64,000 bases of DNA from Methylobacterium frigidaeris (GTDB taxonomy: Bacteria; Pseudomonadota; Alphaproteobacteria; Rhizobiales; Beijerinckiaceae). This document shows positions 1-9,791 of this stretch, in pieces. The number at the start of each line of letters is the position of its first letter. Position 1 is the first letter of the stretch. The position numbers were made by a program, and so were the translations under genes. Below the pieces are notes generated by a model. That model searched no databases and was not told the DNA's origin. It worked only from the letters and a program-made list of their open reading frames with translations. The stretch covers positions 57,860 through 121,859 of the forward strand of contig NZ_BPQJ01000011.1 of NCBI RefSeq assembly GCF_022179185.1. Reading direction: 5' to 3'.

Positions 1-1
1 C

Positions 2-1210
2 CACCGCGCCGTTGGCTCGCAGGACGCGATCCACGTCGTCTCGGCCTATCGCTCGCCGAAGACCAACGCCGCCCTGCGCCGGCGCTCCCGCGCGGTGGCC
101 GAGCACAGCCAGCACATGCTCGGCAAGGCGATGGATTTCTACCTCGCCGACGTCTCGATCGACCAGATCCGGGCGATCGGCATGCGGATGCAGCGCGGCG
201 GCGTCGGCTGGTACCCGCAGGCCAACAGCCCCTTCGTCCATCTCGACGTCGGCTCGGTGCGCTCCTGGCCGCGGATGAGCCACGACCAGCTCGCCCGCCT
301 GTTCCCGGACGGGCGCACCGTCCACCTGCCGGCTGACGGCCGTCCGATGCCGGGCTACGAGAGCGCCAGGGCGGAGATCCTGGCCCGCGGCGGCAGCGTG
401 ATGGGCGTGAGCCAGGCGATCGCGGCGGCGGACGAGGAGGACAGCCCGAACGTCGTCGGACAATTCTTCGCCATGCTGTTCGGCGGCGCGAAGCCCGCCG
501 CCCCGCCGCCCGCCCCGGTGGTCCTGTCCGGGCGCGCGGGCCGTGTCCGCCCGGTGGCGCTCGCCAGCGCCCAGCCGGAGGATGCCGGCACGCGGGAAGT
601 TCTCGCCCGAGATGCCCTGGCCTACGCGGCGCCGGCCGCACCCGCCGCCCTGCTGCCGCCGGCCGCGCCTCGCCAGGCCGCCTTGCCGGAGCCGGCGCCC
701 GTTCCGCCGGAGGCCGCTCCGGCCGCCGTCGCGGCCGAGCCGGAGGCGCGCACCGAGCCGGCGCCCGAGATGCCGGCCAGAACCCCGCTGCCGCCCCGGC
801 GCCCGTCGGAATTCGCCGCCCTGGCGGAGGCGCTGGTCGCGAGCCCGCCGCCGGTCACCGTGCCGCTGCCCCCCGCCCGCCCGGCTTCGATCCAGGTCGC
901 CTCGGCCGATGCCGACCCGGCGGCCCTCGGCGCCATGCTCCAGCCGCGCCCCCGGGCGACGCCCGTGCCGCCGGCGCCGGCGCCAACCGATTCGAAGGCG
1001 CAGCTGCGCGCCCTGTTCAGCGCCGCGGCGGCCGCGCCGGCGGCCGAGGCCGCGACGATCCGCATCGTCCAGCGGCCCAAGAGCGGCACCCCGCCCGCCG
1101 GCCTCGTCGCCGCCCCCGCCGGCGCGGTGGCGACCCGCTTCCAGGCCGGCTCATCCGAGGACGCTCCGGGCGCCGGCCGCTTCAGCGGGTCGGCGGTCGG
1201 GCGGCGCTGA
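2..1210 (+). CDS. DUF882 (YcbK/peptidase M15-like) protein, 5' truncated
   Basis: The gene runs in from the left edge of the window; the reading frame is open from base 2, so the N-terminus is missing. The first visible residues carry the DUF882/YcbK signature: SAYRSPKTN, then HSQHMLGKAMD (the HSxxxxGxAxD-type zinc-ligand motif) and further on FVHLDVG (HxD ligand). The family consists of periplasmic murein endopeptidase-like proteins related to M15 D,D-/L,D-carboxypeptidases, so a role in peptidoglycan remodelling is likely. After about 130 visible residues the protein becomes a long low-complexity Ala/Pro/Arg-rich tail (roughly 230 residues), which is common in envelope proteins of this group and probably unstructured. 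The short gap to the next plus-strand gene (24 bp) suggests co-transcription with it. Confidence 0.85.
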   Translation, partial: HRAVGSQDAIHVVSAYRSPKTNAALRRRSRAVAEHSQHMLGKAMDFYLADVSIDQIRAIGMRMQRGGVGWYPQANSPFVHLDVGSVRSWPRMSHDQLARLFPDGRTVHLPADGRPMPGYESARAEILARGGSVMGVSQAIAAADEEDSPNVVGQFFAMLFGGAKPAAPPPAPVVLSGRAGRVRPVALASAQPEDAGTREVLARDALAYAAPAAPAALLPPAAPRQAALPEPAPVPPEAAPAAVAAEPEARTEPAPEMPARTPLPPRRPSEFAALAEALVASPPPVTVPLPPARPASIQVASADADPAALGAMLQPRPRATPVPPAPAPTDSKAQLRALFSAAAAAPAAEAATIRIVQRPKSGTPPAGLVAAPAGAVATRFQAGSSEDAPGAGRFSGSAVGRR

Positions 1211-1234
1211 GATCGATCGAGACCGGACCGTGCG

Positions 1235-1861
1235 ATGAACTGGGTCGAGGCGATCGGCTATCTCGGGACCGCGCTCACCATCGCGTCGACCGCGATGAGC
1301 ACCATGATTCCGCTGCGGGTCGTCTCGATCCTCGCCAGCGTGGCGGTGATGACCTACGGGATCCTGACCGGCAGCATGCCGGTGGTGCTCACCGAGGCGA
1401 TCCAGATCCCGTTCAATGCCTGGCGGCTCTACCAGATGGTCCGGCTGGTGCGCGACGTCGAGCGGGCGGCCGGGGGCGACCTCTCCCTCGACTGGCTCCG
1501 GCCCTTCGGCGAGTCCCGGCGCATCGCCGCCGGCGAGGTGCTGTTCCGCAAGGGCGACCCGGCCGCCGAGATGTTCCTGATCGAGGGCGGCCGCTTCCGC
1601 ATCGAGGAACTCGGCCTCGAGATCCGGCCCGGCGCCATCGTGGGCGAGCTCGGCATGCTCTCGCCGGGCAACCTGCGCACCGGCACCCTGGTCTGCACCG
1701 AGCCCGGCGTCGTCCTCGGGGTGGCCTATTCGGACGTGAAGCAGCTCTACTACCAGAATCCGGAATTCGGCTTCTACTTCCTGAAGCTGACGAGCGAGCG
1801 CCTGTTCCAGACGGCGCAGGCCGCGCCCGACCGGGCGCGGGCCGGCACCGAGGTGATCTGA
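1235..1861 (+). CDS. Membrane-anchored cyclic-nucleotide-binding-domain protein
   Basis: A 208-residue protein with two parts. Residues 1-75 hold two or three hydrophobic segments (WVEAIGYLGTALTIASTAM and VVSILASVAVMTYGILTG) reminiscent of the YgjV small inner-membrane family. Residues 95-195 form a CRP-type cNMP-binding beta-roll: FRKGDPAAEMFLIEGG, then GELGMLSPGNLRTGTL at the phosphate-binding cassette, where an Arg-Thr pair occupies the place of the usual Arg-Ala/Thr. There is no DNA-binding helix-turn-helix, so this is not a transcription factor; a membrane-located nucleotide or ligand sensor is inferred. It follows the DUF882 gene by 24 bp and converges on the LOV kinase gene 14 bp away. 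Whether it binds cAMP or is a structural relic cannot be told from sequence. Confidence 0.8.
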   Translation: MNWVEAIGYLGTALTIASTAMSTMIPLRVVSILASVAVMTYGILTGSMPVVLTEAIQIPFNAWRLYQMVRLVRDVERAAGGDLSLDWLRPFGESRRIAAGEVLFRKGDPAAEMFLIEGGRFRIEELGLEIRPGAIVGELGMLSPGNLRTGTLVCTEPGVVLGVAYSDVKQLYYQNPEFGFYFLKLTSERLFQTAQAAPDRARAGTEVI

Positions 1862-1875
1862 GGCGGCTTCGCGCC

Positions 1876-4338
1876 TCACCCCTCGATGATCGACCGGATC
1901 TTGGTCGCCAGGCCTTCCACCGGGAAGGGCTTGGTGATCATCTGCATGCCGGGGCCGAAATGCCCGTTGCCGAAGGCGGCGTTCTCGGCGTAGCCGGTCA
2001 TGAACAGCACCTTCAGGCTCGGGCGCACCAGCCGGGCCTGGTCGGCGAGCTGGCGGCCGTTCAGGCCCGGCAGGCCGACATCGGTCACCAGCAGGTCGAT
2101 GTGGGCGCCCGATTGCAGCAGGCGCAGGCCCGCCGGCCCGTCGCCGGCCTCGAGCGTGCGGTAGCCGAGCTCGTGCAGCACCTCGATCACCAGGGCGCGC
2201 ACGGTCGAATCGTCCTCCACCACCAGCACCGTCTCGCCGCGCTCGGCCCGCGGCGCCTCGCCCCGCATCTCGGCGGCGGCTTCGATCTCGCCGTGGTAGC
2301 GCGGCAGGTAGAGCTTGACCGTCGTGCCCTGCCCGGGCTCCGAGTAGATCTTGACGTTGCCTTCGGACTGCTTGGCGAAGCCGTAGATCATCGACAGGCC
2401 GAGGCCCGTCCCCTGCCCGAGGGGCTTCGTGGTGAAGAACGGGTCGAAGGCGCGGGCGATCACGTCCGGCGGCATGCCGGTGCCGGTATCGGTCACGCTG
2501 ACGAGGACATACTGCCCCGCCCGCACCCCGACGTCCCGCGAGACGTAGGCGTCGTCGAGATGGGCGTTGGCGGTCTCGATGGTGAGGCGCCCGCCCTCCG
2601 GCATCGCGTCGCGGGCGTTGATGGCGAGGTTGAGGATCGCGTTCTCGAGCTGGTTGGGGTCGCAGAGCGTCAGCCACAGCCCGCCCGCCACCACGACCTC
2701 CAGCTGCACCCGCTCGCCCAGCGTCCGGCGCATCAGCTCGTCCATCGAGCTCACCAGGCGGTTGGCGTCGACGGGCTTCGCCTCCAGCGGCTGGCGGCGC
2801 GAGAAGGCGAGGAGCCGGTGGGTCAGCGCCGCGGCGCGCTGGGCCGAGGCCATGGCGAGGCCGGCATAGCGGGTCAGGTTCTCGGTACGGCCCTCGTTGA
2901 TGCGGGTCTGCATCAGGTCGAGGGAGCCGACGATGCCGGTGAGCAGGTTGTTGAAATCGTGGGCGATGCCCCCCGTGAGCTGGCCCACCGCCTCCATCTT
3001 CTGCGACTGGCGCAGCTGCTCCTCGGCCCGCTCGCGCTCGGCCACCGCCTCGCGCACCCGCGCCTCGAGGGTGTCGTTGAGCTCGCGCAGGGCCACCTCG
3101 GCCCGCTTCGCGTCGGTGACGTCGTAGATCACCCCGACATGGCGCAGGCCCGAGGTCTCGGTGTCGCGGATCGCCTCGCCGCGGCGCACCAGCCAGCGCA
3201 CCTCGCCGGTATCGGCCAGCCGCACCCGGGTCTCGATCGGCGGCAGCTCGCCCTCGTGGCGCTGGTCGGGCGCCAGCAGCGGCGGGTCGCCCTCGACGAC
3301 CAGCGCGTTGACGGCGCTCGCCGCCACGGTGCCGGCCGGCACCAGGCCGAGCAGGCTGCAGAATTGCGGCGAGGCCGTCACCGTGGCGAAGCCCGGCACG
3401 TGCTCGAAGGCGCCGACGCGGCCCGCCGACTGGGCGATGCGCAAGCGCTCCTCGACCCGCTTCTGCTCGGTGACCTCGACCAGCACCCCGGTGAAGCGGG
3501 CGGGCCGCCCGTCGGGGCCGAAATGGCAGCGGCCGCGGGCATGGACCCAGCGCACCAAGCCGTCCGGCGCGAGCAGGCGGTATTCCTTGTCGAACACCTC
3601 GGCCCCGCCGAGGATGCCGCTCACTGCGAGGCGTACCCGCAGGCGGTCGAGGGGGTGGATGCCGGTGAAGAAGGCGCTCGCCGGCAGCGCTCCGGGGCTC
3701 AACGGCACGGTGCCCGGCCGCGGCGGGGAACTGAGCCCGGTGAGCGCGGCGAAGCGCCCGTCGACGTGCAGGCGCTTGCCCAGGATGTCCCAGTCCCAGG
3801 TGCCGGCGATGCCGGCCGAGGAGAGGGTCAGGGAGAGCTGGCGCTGCGCCTCGGCCAGCCGGCGCTCGATGTCGGCGAGGCGCTCGCGCCCGGTCTCCGC
3901 CTCGTGGACATGCGACATGTCCACCTGGGAGGCGAAGAAGTTGACGAGGCGGCCGGTCTCGTCGCGGATCGGGCAGATCAGCAGCTGGTTCCAGAACCGG
4001 CTGCCGTCGCGGCGGTAGTTCAGGATCGTCACCCGGACCACGCGCTCCTCGCGCAGGCCCTCGCGGATCGCCGCCGTCGCGCCCGGGTCGGTGTCCGGCC
4101 CCTGCAGGAAGCGGCAGTTCCGCCCCAGCACCTCGGAGGCGTCGTAGCCGGTGAGCGTCAGGAAGGCCTGGTTGGCGAAGACGACCGGGTTGTCGGGGAT
4201 CTGGGGGGCACTGATCAGCATCGGCTGGCGCGACTGCTCCAGCGCGGCCAGGAACGGCCCGGCGCGGGTCCGCGCCGCCGCGATGGCCGCGGCGAGTACC
4301 GCGGCCTGGCCCGCAGCGGTTTCGTCCGGCGCGCTCAC
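1876..4338 (-). CDS. LOV-domain hybrid histidine kinase (blue-light sensor kinase)
   Basis: An 820-residue soluble hybrid kinase. Residues 30-145 are a LOV domain: GRNCRFLQG with the flavin-adduct cysteine at C75, and FMN-contacting N107 (ILNYRRDG), N117 (FWNQLL) and Q138 (FFASQVD) all present. Two further PAS/PAC units follow (about 165-300 and 300-415), then a short coiled coil, a HisKA box with H460 (GGIAHDFNN), an HATPase_c domain (N-box [11 protein letters not shown]-boxes DTGTGMP and GQGTGLGLS) and a C-terminal receiver (705-820) with phospho-acceptor D753. Start is GTG with GGGAG upstream. It is the third gene of a minus-strand operon after a stand-alone receiver and a CheC-like phosphatase (28-bp gap). 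Light-driven autophosphorylation and phosphotransfer is established for LOV-kinases; the target here is unknown. Confidence 0.93.
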   Translation of the reverse strand: MSAPDETAAGQAAVLAAAIAAARTRAGPFLAALEQSRQPMLISAPQIPDNPVVFANQAFLTLTGYDASEVLGRNCRFLQGPDTDPGATAAIREGLREERVVRVTILNYRRDGSRFWNQLLICPIRDETGRLVNFFASQVDMSHVHEAETGRERLADIERRLAEAQRQLSLTLSSAGIAGTWDWDILGKRLHVDGRFAALTGLSSPPRPGTVPLSPGALPASAFFTGIHPLDRLRVRLAVSGILGGAEVFDKEYRLLAPDGLVRWVHARGRCHFGPDGRPARFTGVLVEVTEQKRVEERLRIAQSAGRVGAFEHVPGFATVTASPQFCSLLGLVPAGTVAASAVNALVVEGDPPLLAPDQRHEGELPPIETRVRLADTGEVRWLVRRGEAIRDTETSGLRHVGVIYDVTDAKRAEVALRELNDTLEARVREAVAERERAEEQLRQSQKMEAVGQLTGGIAHDFNNLLTGIVGSLDLMQTRINEGRTENLTRYAGLAMASAQRAAALTHRLLAFSRRQPLEAKPVDANRLVSSMDELMRRTLGERVQLEVVVAGGLWLTLCDPNQLENAILNLAINARDAMPEGGRLTIETANAHLDDAYVSRDVGVRAGQYVLVSVTDTGTGMPPDVIARAFDPFFTTKPLGQGTGLGLSMIYGFAKQSEGNVKIYSEPGQGTTVKLYLPRYHGEIEAAAEMRGEAPRAERGETVLVVEDDSTVRALVIEVLHELGYRTLEAGDGPAGLRLLQSGAHIDLLVTDVGLPGLNGRQLADQARLVRPSLKVLFMTGYAENAAFGNGHFGPGMQMITKPFPVEGLATKIRSIIEG

Positions 4339-4366
4339 GCCGCACTCCCGTCGCGACGGCGGGTCA

Positions 4367-5020
4367 TCACGCGTCCAGGTCGCCGAGGGCGCGGGCGATG
4401 AACTCGTCCACCAGCATCCGCAGGTTCTCCAGCGACGGCAGGTCCATCAGCATCGCCAGGTAGCCGCGGATGTCGCGCTCGCTCACCGAGAAGTCGATGT
4501 AGAGGAACAGCACCAGGGCGTCCGCGCCCGGCGCCGCTTCGCCCGCGTCCATCCCGAAGATCCGCGGTCCGTCGCCGCGCACGATGCCGGGCAGCGACAT
4601 GGTCAGCGTGCGCTGGAGCATGTTCGCCATAGTGGCGAGGCAGCCGTTCAGGATGATGTTGCCGGTCTCGGCGAGCGCCTCGTCCTCGAGGGCGGCGACC
4701 TCCTCGGGCGACAGGTCCTCGCCGGCGACGGCCCGGACCAGCTCGCGGCCGTTCTCCTGCGGGAAGATCAGCAGGGCGCGGCCCGCGAAGGCGCCCTCGA
4801 AATCCTGGTGCACCACCACGAGCGGCGCCGCCTCGCGCTCGCCGATCAGCCGCGCGGCGGCCTGGCGAGAGACGATCTCGACGGACGGTACCGAGAGCAG
4901 CACCTGGGTGCCGATCATCTGGCGCAGGCTCGCGGCGGCGCGGCTGACCCCGATATTGACGAGTTCGGTGAAGGCGTCCTGCTGCAGCTCGGTCAGGCCG
5001 ATCGTCGCCTCATCGCTCAT
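4367..5020 (-). CDS. CheC-family phosphatase-like protein
   Basis: A 217-residue protein with two CheC/FliY-type active-site motifs of the form [D/S/E]xxxExxN: D15-E19-N22 in DAFTELVNIG near the N-terminus and E114-E118-N121 in EALAETGN in the middle. CheC, CheX and FliY proteins use these Glu/Asn pairs to hydrolyse the aspartyl-phosphate of CheY-like receivers. There is no chemotaxis operon nearby; instead the gene overlaps a stand-alone receiver gene by 4 bp (ATGA) and is followed by a LOV hybrid kinase. A phosphatase acting on that receiver, or on the kinase's own receiver domain, is the natural inference. It lacks the FliN-like C-terminal domain of FliY. Confidence 0.85.
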   Translation of the reverse strand: MSDEATIGLTELQQDAFTELVNIGVSRAAASLRQMIGTQVLLSVPSVEIVSRQAAARLIGEREAAPLVVVHQDFEGAFAGRALLIFPQENGRELVRAVAGEDLSPEEVAALEDEALAETGNIILNGCLATMANMLQRTLTMSLPGIVRGDGPRIFGMDAGEAAPGADALVLFLYIDFSVSERDIRGYLAMLMDLPSLENLRMLVDEFIARALGDLDA

Positions 5021-5436
5021 GGCGTATTGCTCCGGCGCAGGCGCAGGGTCGCGCCCGAGAGGAAGCCCGCGAGCGCATCGCCGGTGAGGGGTTTCGCCAG
5101 GAACGTCGCCTCGAGCTCACGGGCGCGGGCGATCACTTCGTCCTGGATATTGGCCGAGATCACCGCGATCGGCATGCCCGGCCGCTCCGCGCGCAACTCT
5201 TCCGCGAGGGCGAGCCCGTCCTTGCCCGGCATGTTGAAGTCGAGGAGCGCCACGTCGACCGGCCCGCCCGCCACCGCCTTGACGGCCTCGTCGGCATTGG
5301 CCGCCTCGCGCACCACCCAGTCCGGCCTGATCTGCCGCAGCAGCCGTACGGCGACGGCACGGGCGAGCTTGCTGTCGTCCACGACGAGGACGGTGACGGG
5401 CGTAGGAGCGGTCGGAGGCTGCGACATGACCAGCAT
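5017..5436 (-). CDS. Single-domain response regulator (CheY-like)
   Basis: A 139-residue stand-alone receiver domain: acidic pair VVDDSK at 19-22, phospho-acceptor D66 in ALLDFNMPGKDG, and the conserved Lys-Pro pair at K115 (TFLAKPL). There is no output domain, so it must act by protein-protein interaction as CheY does. It is the promoter-proximal gene of the receiver / CheC-like phosphatase / LOV kinase operon, with its stop codon overlapping the phosphatase start (ATGA). Two in-frame ATGs, at 5436 and 5427, could start it; neither has a strong ribosome-binding site, and the second gives a more usual MSQPP start. The partner kinase is probably the LOV kinase encoded downstream (inference from operon structure). 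Confidence 0.88.
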   Translation of the reverse strand: MLVMSQPPTAPTPVTVLVVDDSKLARAVAVRLLRQIRPDWVVREAANADEAVKAVAGGPVDVALLDFNMPGKDGLALAEELRAERPGMPIAVISANIQDEVIARARELEATFLAKPLTGDALAGFLSGATLRLRRSNTP

Positions 5437-5657
5437 CTAGGCGGTTTTGGCCGAAAGGGAAATGGAGAGTCGCGCCCTCTCGGCAGCCCTGCGCGACGAA
5501 GCTCGCCTCTGCCTACCGGGAGGTCGACTCGTCATAGCCGATATCCCGCCCGGACGCCCGCCCCGGTCGTGGTCGGCGGGGTGGCGTCGCCGATCCGGTC
5601 ACCAGAACCGGGCGCAGCTCTTTTCCCGATCCGGGCCCGAGACGCGGGCGGTTCCCG

Positions 5658-7709
5658 CTACCACCACCCCCGCCGGATCGCCCCGGTCTCGCCGAAATAG
5701 TCCGGCGCCGGCTGCACCGAAACCGGTTCCCCGGGCTCGGTCGCGGTGGCGACCGGGCGGCGCGGGGCCGGCCGGGGCGCGGCCTGCTGCTGGGCGAGAT
5801 CGCGGTGGGGGCGCGGGGCCGCGCCGGGAACCGCGCCCGGCGTCGCGGGGGGTTTGGGCGTCGCGACCTTCGGCTTGTGGCCGGCCTCGGGCGGCAGCGC
5901 CTCGGTCGAGAGGCCGAGCGCCACCTTCACCCGGGCATTGACGCCATAGAGGTCGGGCAGGCTGCGCAAGCCCCCGGTCGAATCCGCTTCCAGGGTGAAG
6001 TAGGCAAGGTGGACCGGCAGCTTCTCGGGCAGCATCACGGTGCGTTCGCCCTTGCCGATCAGCTTCTGCAGGCGCTCGGTGGGCCAGTGCGGCCCGAGCA
6101 CCACCTGGGCGAAGCGGAACGGATCGTCGACGCGCACGCAGCCATGGCTCAGTGCCCGCTCGGAGCGGGAGAACAGGCTGCGGTTCGGCGTGTCGTGCAG
6201 GTAGACCGCGTGGTCGTTGGGGAACATGAACTTGATGAAGCCGAGCGCGTTGCGCTCGCCCGGCGGCTGGCGGATCGCGATGCTGTTGCCGCGCCGCACC
6301 ACCTGGTAGCCGAGGCGCGCCGCGTAGTTCGGGTCACGGGCGAGGCCGGGGAGGAACTGGCTCTTCAGGATCGAGGGCGGCACCGTCCAGGACGGATTGA
6401 CCACCGCGTAGGTCATCTCGCCGGAGAAGATCGGGGTCGGCGATTCGGGCTTGCCGACGATCGTGCGGGCTTCGTCGAGGACGCGGCCGTCGCGCACCAC
6501 CCGCACCTTGAATTCGGGGATGTTGACGAAGACGTGGGTGCGGCCGAGATCCGCCGGCAGCCAGCGCCACCGCTCCATGTTGGCGAGGATGTCGGCTTCC
6601 TGCTTGCCCGGGGCCGGACCGGCGAGTGCCGCGACGGTGGCCGGATCGAGGACGCCGCTCGCCTTCATGCCGCGCTCGCGCTGGAAGCTCGCCACCGCCG
6701 TCGCCACGCCCTCGTCGTAGGCGGTGGCGTCCTGCGCGCCGCCGAGCCCGAAGCGGGCGCGGATCAGCGGCACCCGCGGGTCGCGCATGCCGGCCTTCAG
6801 CGCCGGCCCCTTCGGCAGGCGCACCATCGGCACGGCGCGGTTCGGCTGCTGGGCGCGCAGGGACGCGAGCTTCGCCTTGAGGGCAAGGTAGCCGGGCTGC
6901 CCCGGATTGTAGGCCTGGAGCAAGCCACCGGCGCTCGCGCCCGCCGGGGTGAGGCGGGTCAGCACCGCGTCGGCGGCCGGCAGGTCGAGCTTCGGGGTGA
7001 TGAAGCGCGACAGGCGCGACGGCTCGATCCGCCCGCCTCGCGCATCGCGGGCGTAGAGCACAGCGGCGGCCGAGAGCTTCAGGTCGGCCTCGGCCCGGTC
7101 GGCCGGCTTGGCGTGGGGCGGGTCGAGGAGCGGGATCGGATAGGCGAGGGGGTCGAGCCCATCCTCGCCTGCAGCCTGCAACCGGGCGATCACCGCCTTG
7201 GCGGCATCGGTCCAGCCGGTGTCGGTGAGCCAGACCGCCTTGAAGGCGCCGAGCGCGTAGAAGGCCTGCATCGCCTCGCGCTGCTTCGTGTTGAGGCGGC
7301 GGATCAGGCTGAAATTCGGGTCCGCGAGGCGCGCCGCCACCACCTCGGCGACCGGGTCGCCGGGGGCGGGCGGGGGCAGGGCGGGGGCCGCGGCCTCCGC
7401 CGGGACGGGTGCGGCATCCGCGGGCGCCGGGGCCGTGCTGCCCGGGAGGGCCGCGGGCTGGACCGGGGCGGCCTCGGGCGGAACGGGCTGGGTCGAGGCG
7501 GAGGCAGGCTGCGGCGGATCGCCGGCTCCGGGGGCAGGGGCGTCCGGGATCGCGGTGATCGCGGGAGGCGGCGCCGCAGGCACGCCCGCCACCGGTCCCG
7601 GGGCGACGCCCTCGGCCCGCGCTGCCGGCAGGCCGGCCTGCGCCGCCAGCAGCACCGCGAGGGTCGCTGCCGCGCCCGCGTTCCGGCCGGTCCTGCGCCT
7701 GGGAGCCAT
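5658..7709 (-). CDS. L,D-transpeptidase of the YcbB/LdtD type
   Basis: A 683-residue exported enzyme. I start it at the ATG preceded by AGGAGAGG, which yields a signal peptide (MAPRRRTGRN, then a hydrophobic run ending near PAARAEG). A 100-residue Pro/Ala linker follows, then the YcbB scaffold region, a PG_binding_1 domain (about 330-370; ATAVASFQRERGMKASGVLD) and a YkuD catalytic domain with the SHGCVRV motif holding catalytic His and Cys. The C-terminus is a low-complexity tail. The family makes 3-3 meso-DAP crosslinks in periplasmic peptidoglycan and confers beta-lactam tolerance in other bacteria. The gene stands alone; the nearest minus-strand gene upstream is the NtrC-type regulator about 270 bp away. 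Confidence 0.92.
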   Translation of the reverse strand: MAPRRRTGRNAGAAATLAVLLAAQAGLPAARAEGVAPGPVAGVPAAPPPAITAIPDAPAPGAGDPPQPASASTQPVPPEAAPVQPAALPGSTAPAPADAAPVPAEAAAPALPPPAPGDPVAEVVAARLADPNFSLIRRLNTKQREAMQAFYALGAFKAVWLTDTGWTDAAKAVIARLQAAGEDGLDPLAYPIPLLDPPHAKPADRAEADLKLSAAAVLYARDARGGRIEPSRLSRFITPKLDLPAADAVLTRLTPAGASAGGLLQAYNPGQPGYLALKAKLASLRAQQPNRAVPMVRLPKGPALKAGMRDPRVPLIRARFGLGGAQDATAYDEGVATAVASFQRERGMKASGVLDPATVAALAGPAPGKQEADILANMERWRWLPADLGRTHVFVNIPEFKVRVVRDGRVLDEARTIVGKPESPTPIFSGEMTYAVVNPSWTVPPSILKSQFLPGLARDPNYAARLGYQVVRRGNSIAIRQPPGERNALGFIKFMFPNDHAVYLHDTPNRSLFSRSERALSHGCVRVDDPFRFAQVVLGPHWPTERLQKLIGKGERTVMLPEKLPVHLAYFTLEADSTGGLRSLPDLYGVNARVKVALGLSTEALPPEAGHKPKVATPKPPATPGAVPGAAPRPHRDLAQQQAAPRPAPRRPVATATEPGEPVSVQPAPDYFGETGAIRRGWW

Positions 7710-7922
7710 GGTCCTCTCCTCGAAGCCGCGGCCGGCGAGAGCGGCCACGCTGGTCAATCTAAGCTAGTAAACACGTCGGCGCATGCCGTGCCATCGCACG
7801 GCAGCCACACTCCGATGACATGCAACCTTGGGCGTTCGCGGCGTGTTGTGGCGCACCACGACGGTGATCGCGCAGCGAGACCGGGAACGGTGACCGCTCT
7901 GCCCCGCTCGAGATCTGCCTGC

Positions 7923-7952
7923 CCAAAACCCGCTAAATGCGGTTTTCTTCGG
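7923..7952 (-). terminator. Probable intrinsic terminator of the NtrC-type regulator gene
   Basis: On the minus strand AAAACCGC pairs with GCGGGTTTT across a 5-nt loop (ATTTA), with one bulged base, 25-50 bases beyond the stop codon of the sigma-54 regulator. The A/T-flanked stem is the only good terminator candidate in this gap. Confidence 0.5.
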
Positions 7953-7977
7953 ACCGGACCCGGCGCGGACGCGAAGA

Positions 7978-9465
<1,488 letters not shown>

Positions 9466-9791
9466 CTGTTCTCCTCGGAGGATCGGCGCCGTCGGGCGCC
9501 GCCCTTGAAGCCTTCGTCGCGTCCGGCGGCCCGCCCCGTGGGCAGGCCGTCCGCGAATCACGCGGCTGTTTCGTTTCGAACCGCATGCTGCGTCACAACC
9601 GTAAAGTGGCCCTTAACGCCAACGAGAGGTTACCGGGCGGGAGACGTTGCCGAGAGAGCTTGGCGAGAGGCCTTGCGCCGCAATCGCCGCGGGCTCGGTT
9701 GATCGCGGGCCGGGCGGGGCCGATATGTCCCCCGCATCGCTCGCCAGAGATCGCTCGCGAGAGATCGCCTGGCCCAAGAGGAATATCGTCC
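9466..9791. other. Divergent promoter region, no gene seen
   Basis: A 326-bp gap between the divergent sigma-54 regulator and oligoendopeptidase genes. Reading frames cross it, but none has a ribosome-binding site or a recognisable product. I see no clear operator palindrome. Confidence 0.5.

Noticed and set aside
1151..4345. A 1064-codon minus-strand frame, and its plus-strand partner, over the LOV kinase
   Set aside because: The amino-acid composition is Arg/Ala/Pro/Gly-dominated, characteristic of antisense or shifted reading in GC-rich DNA; the LOV kinase frame has all conserved motifs.
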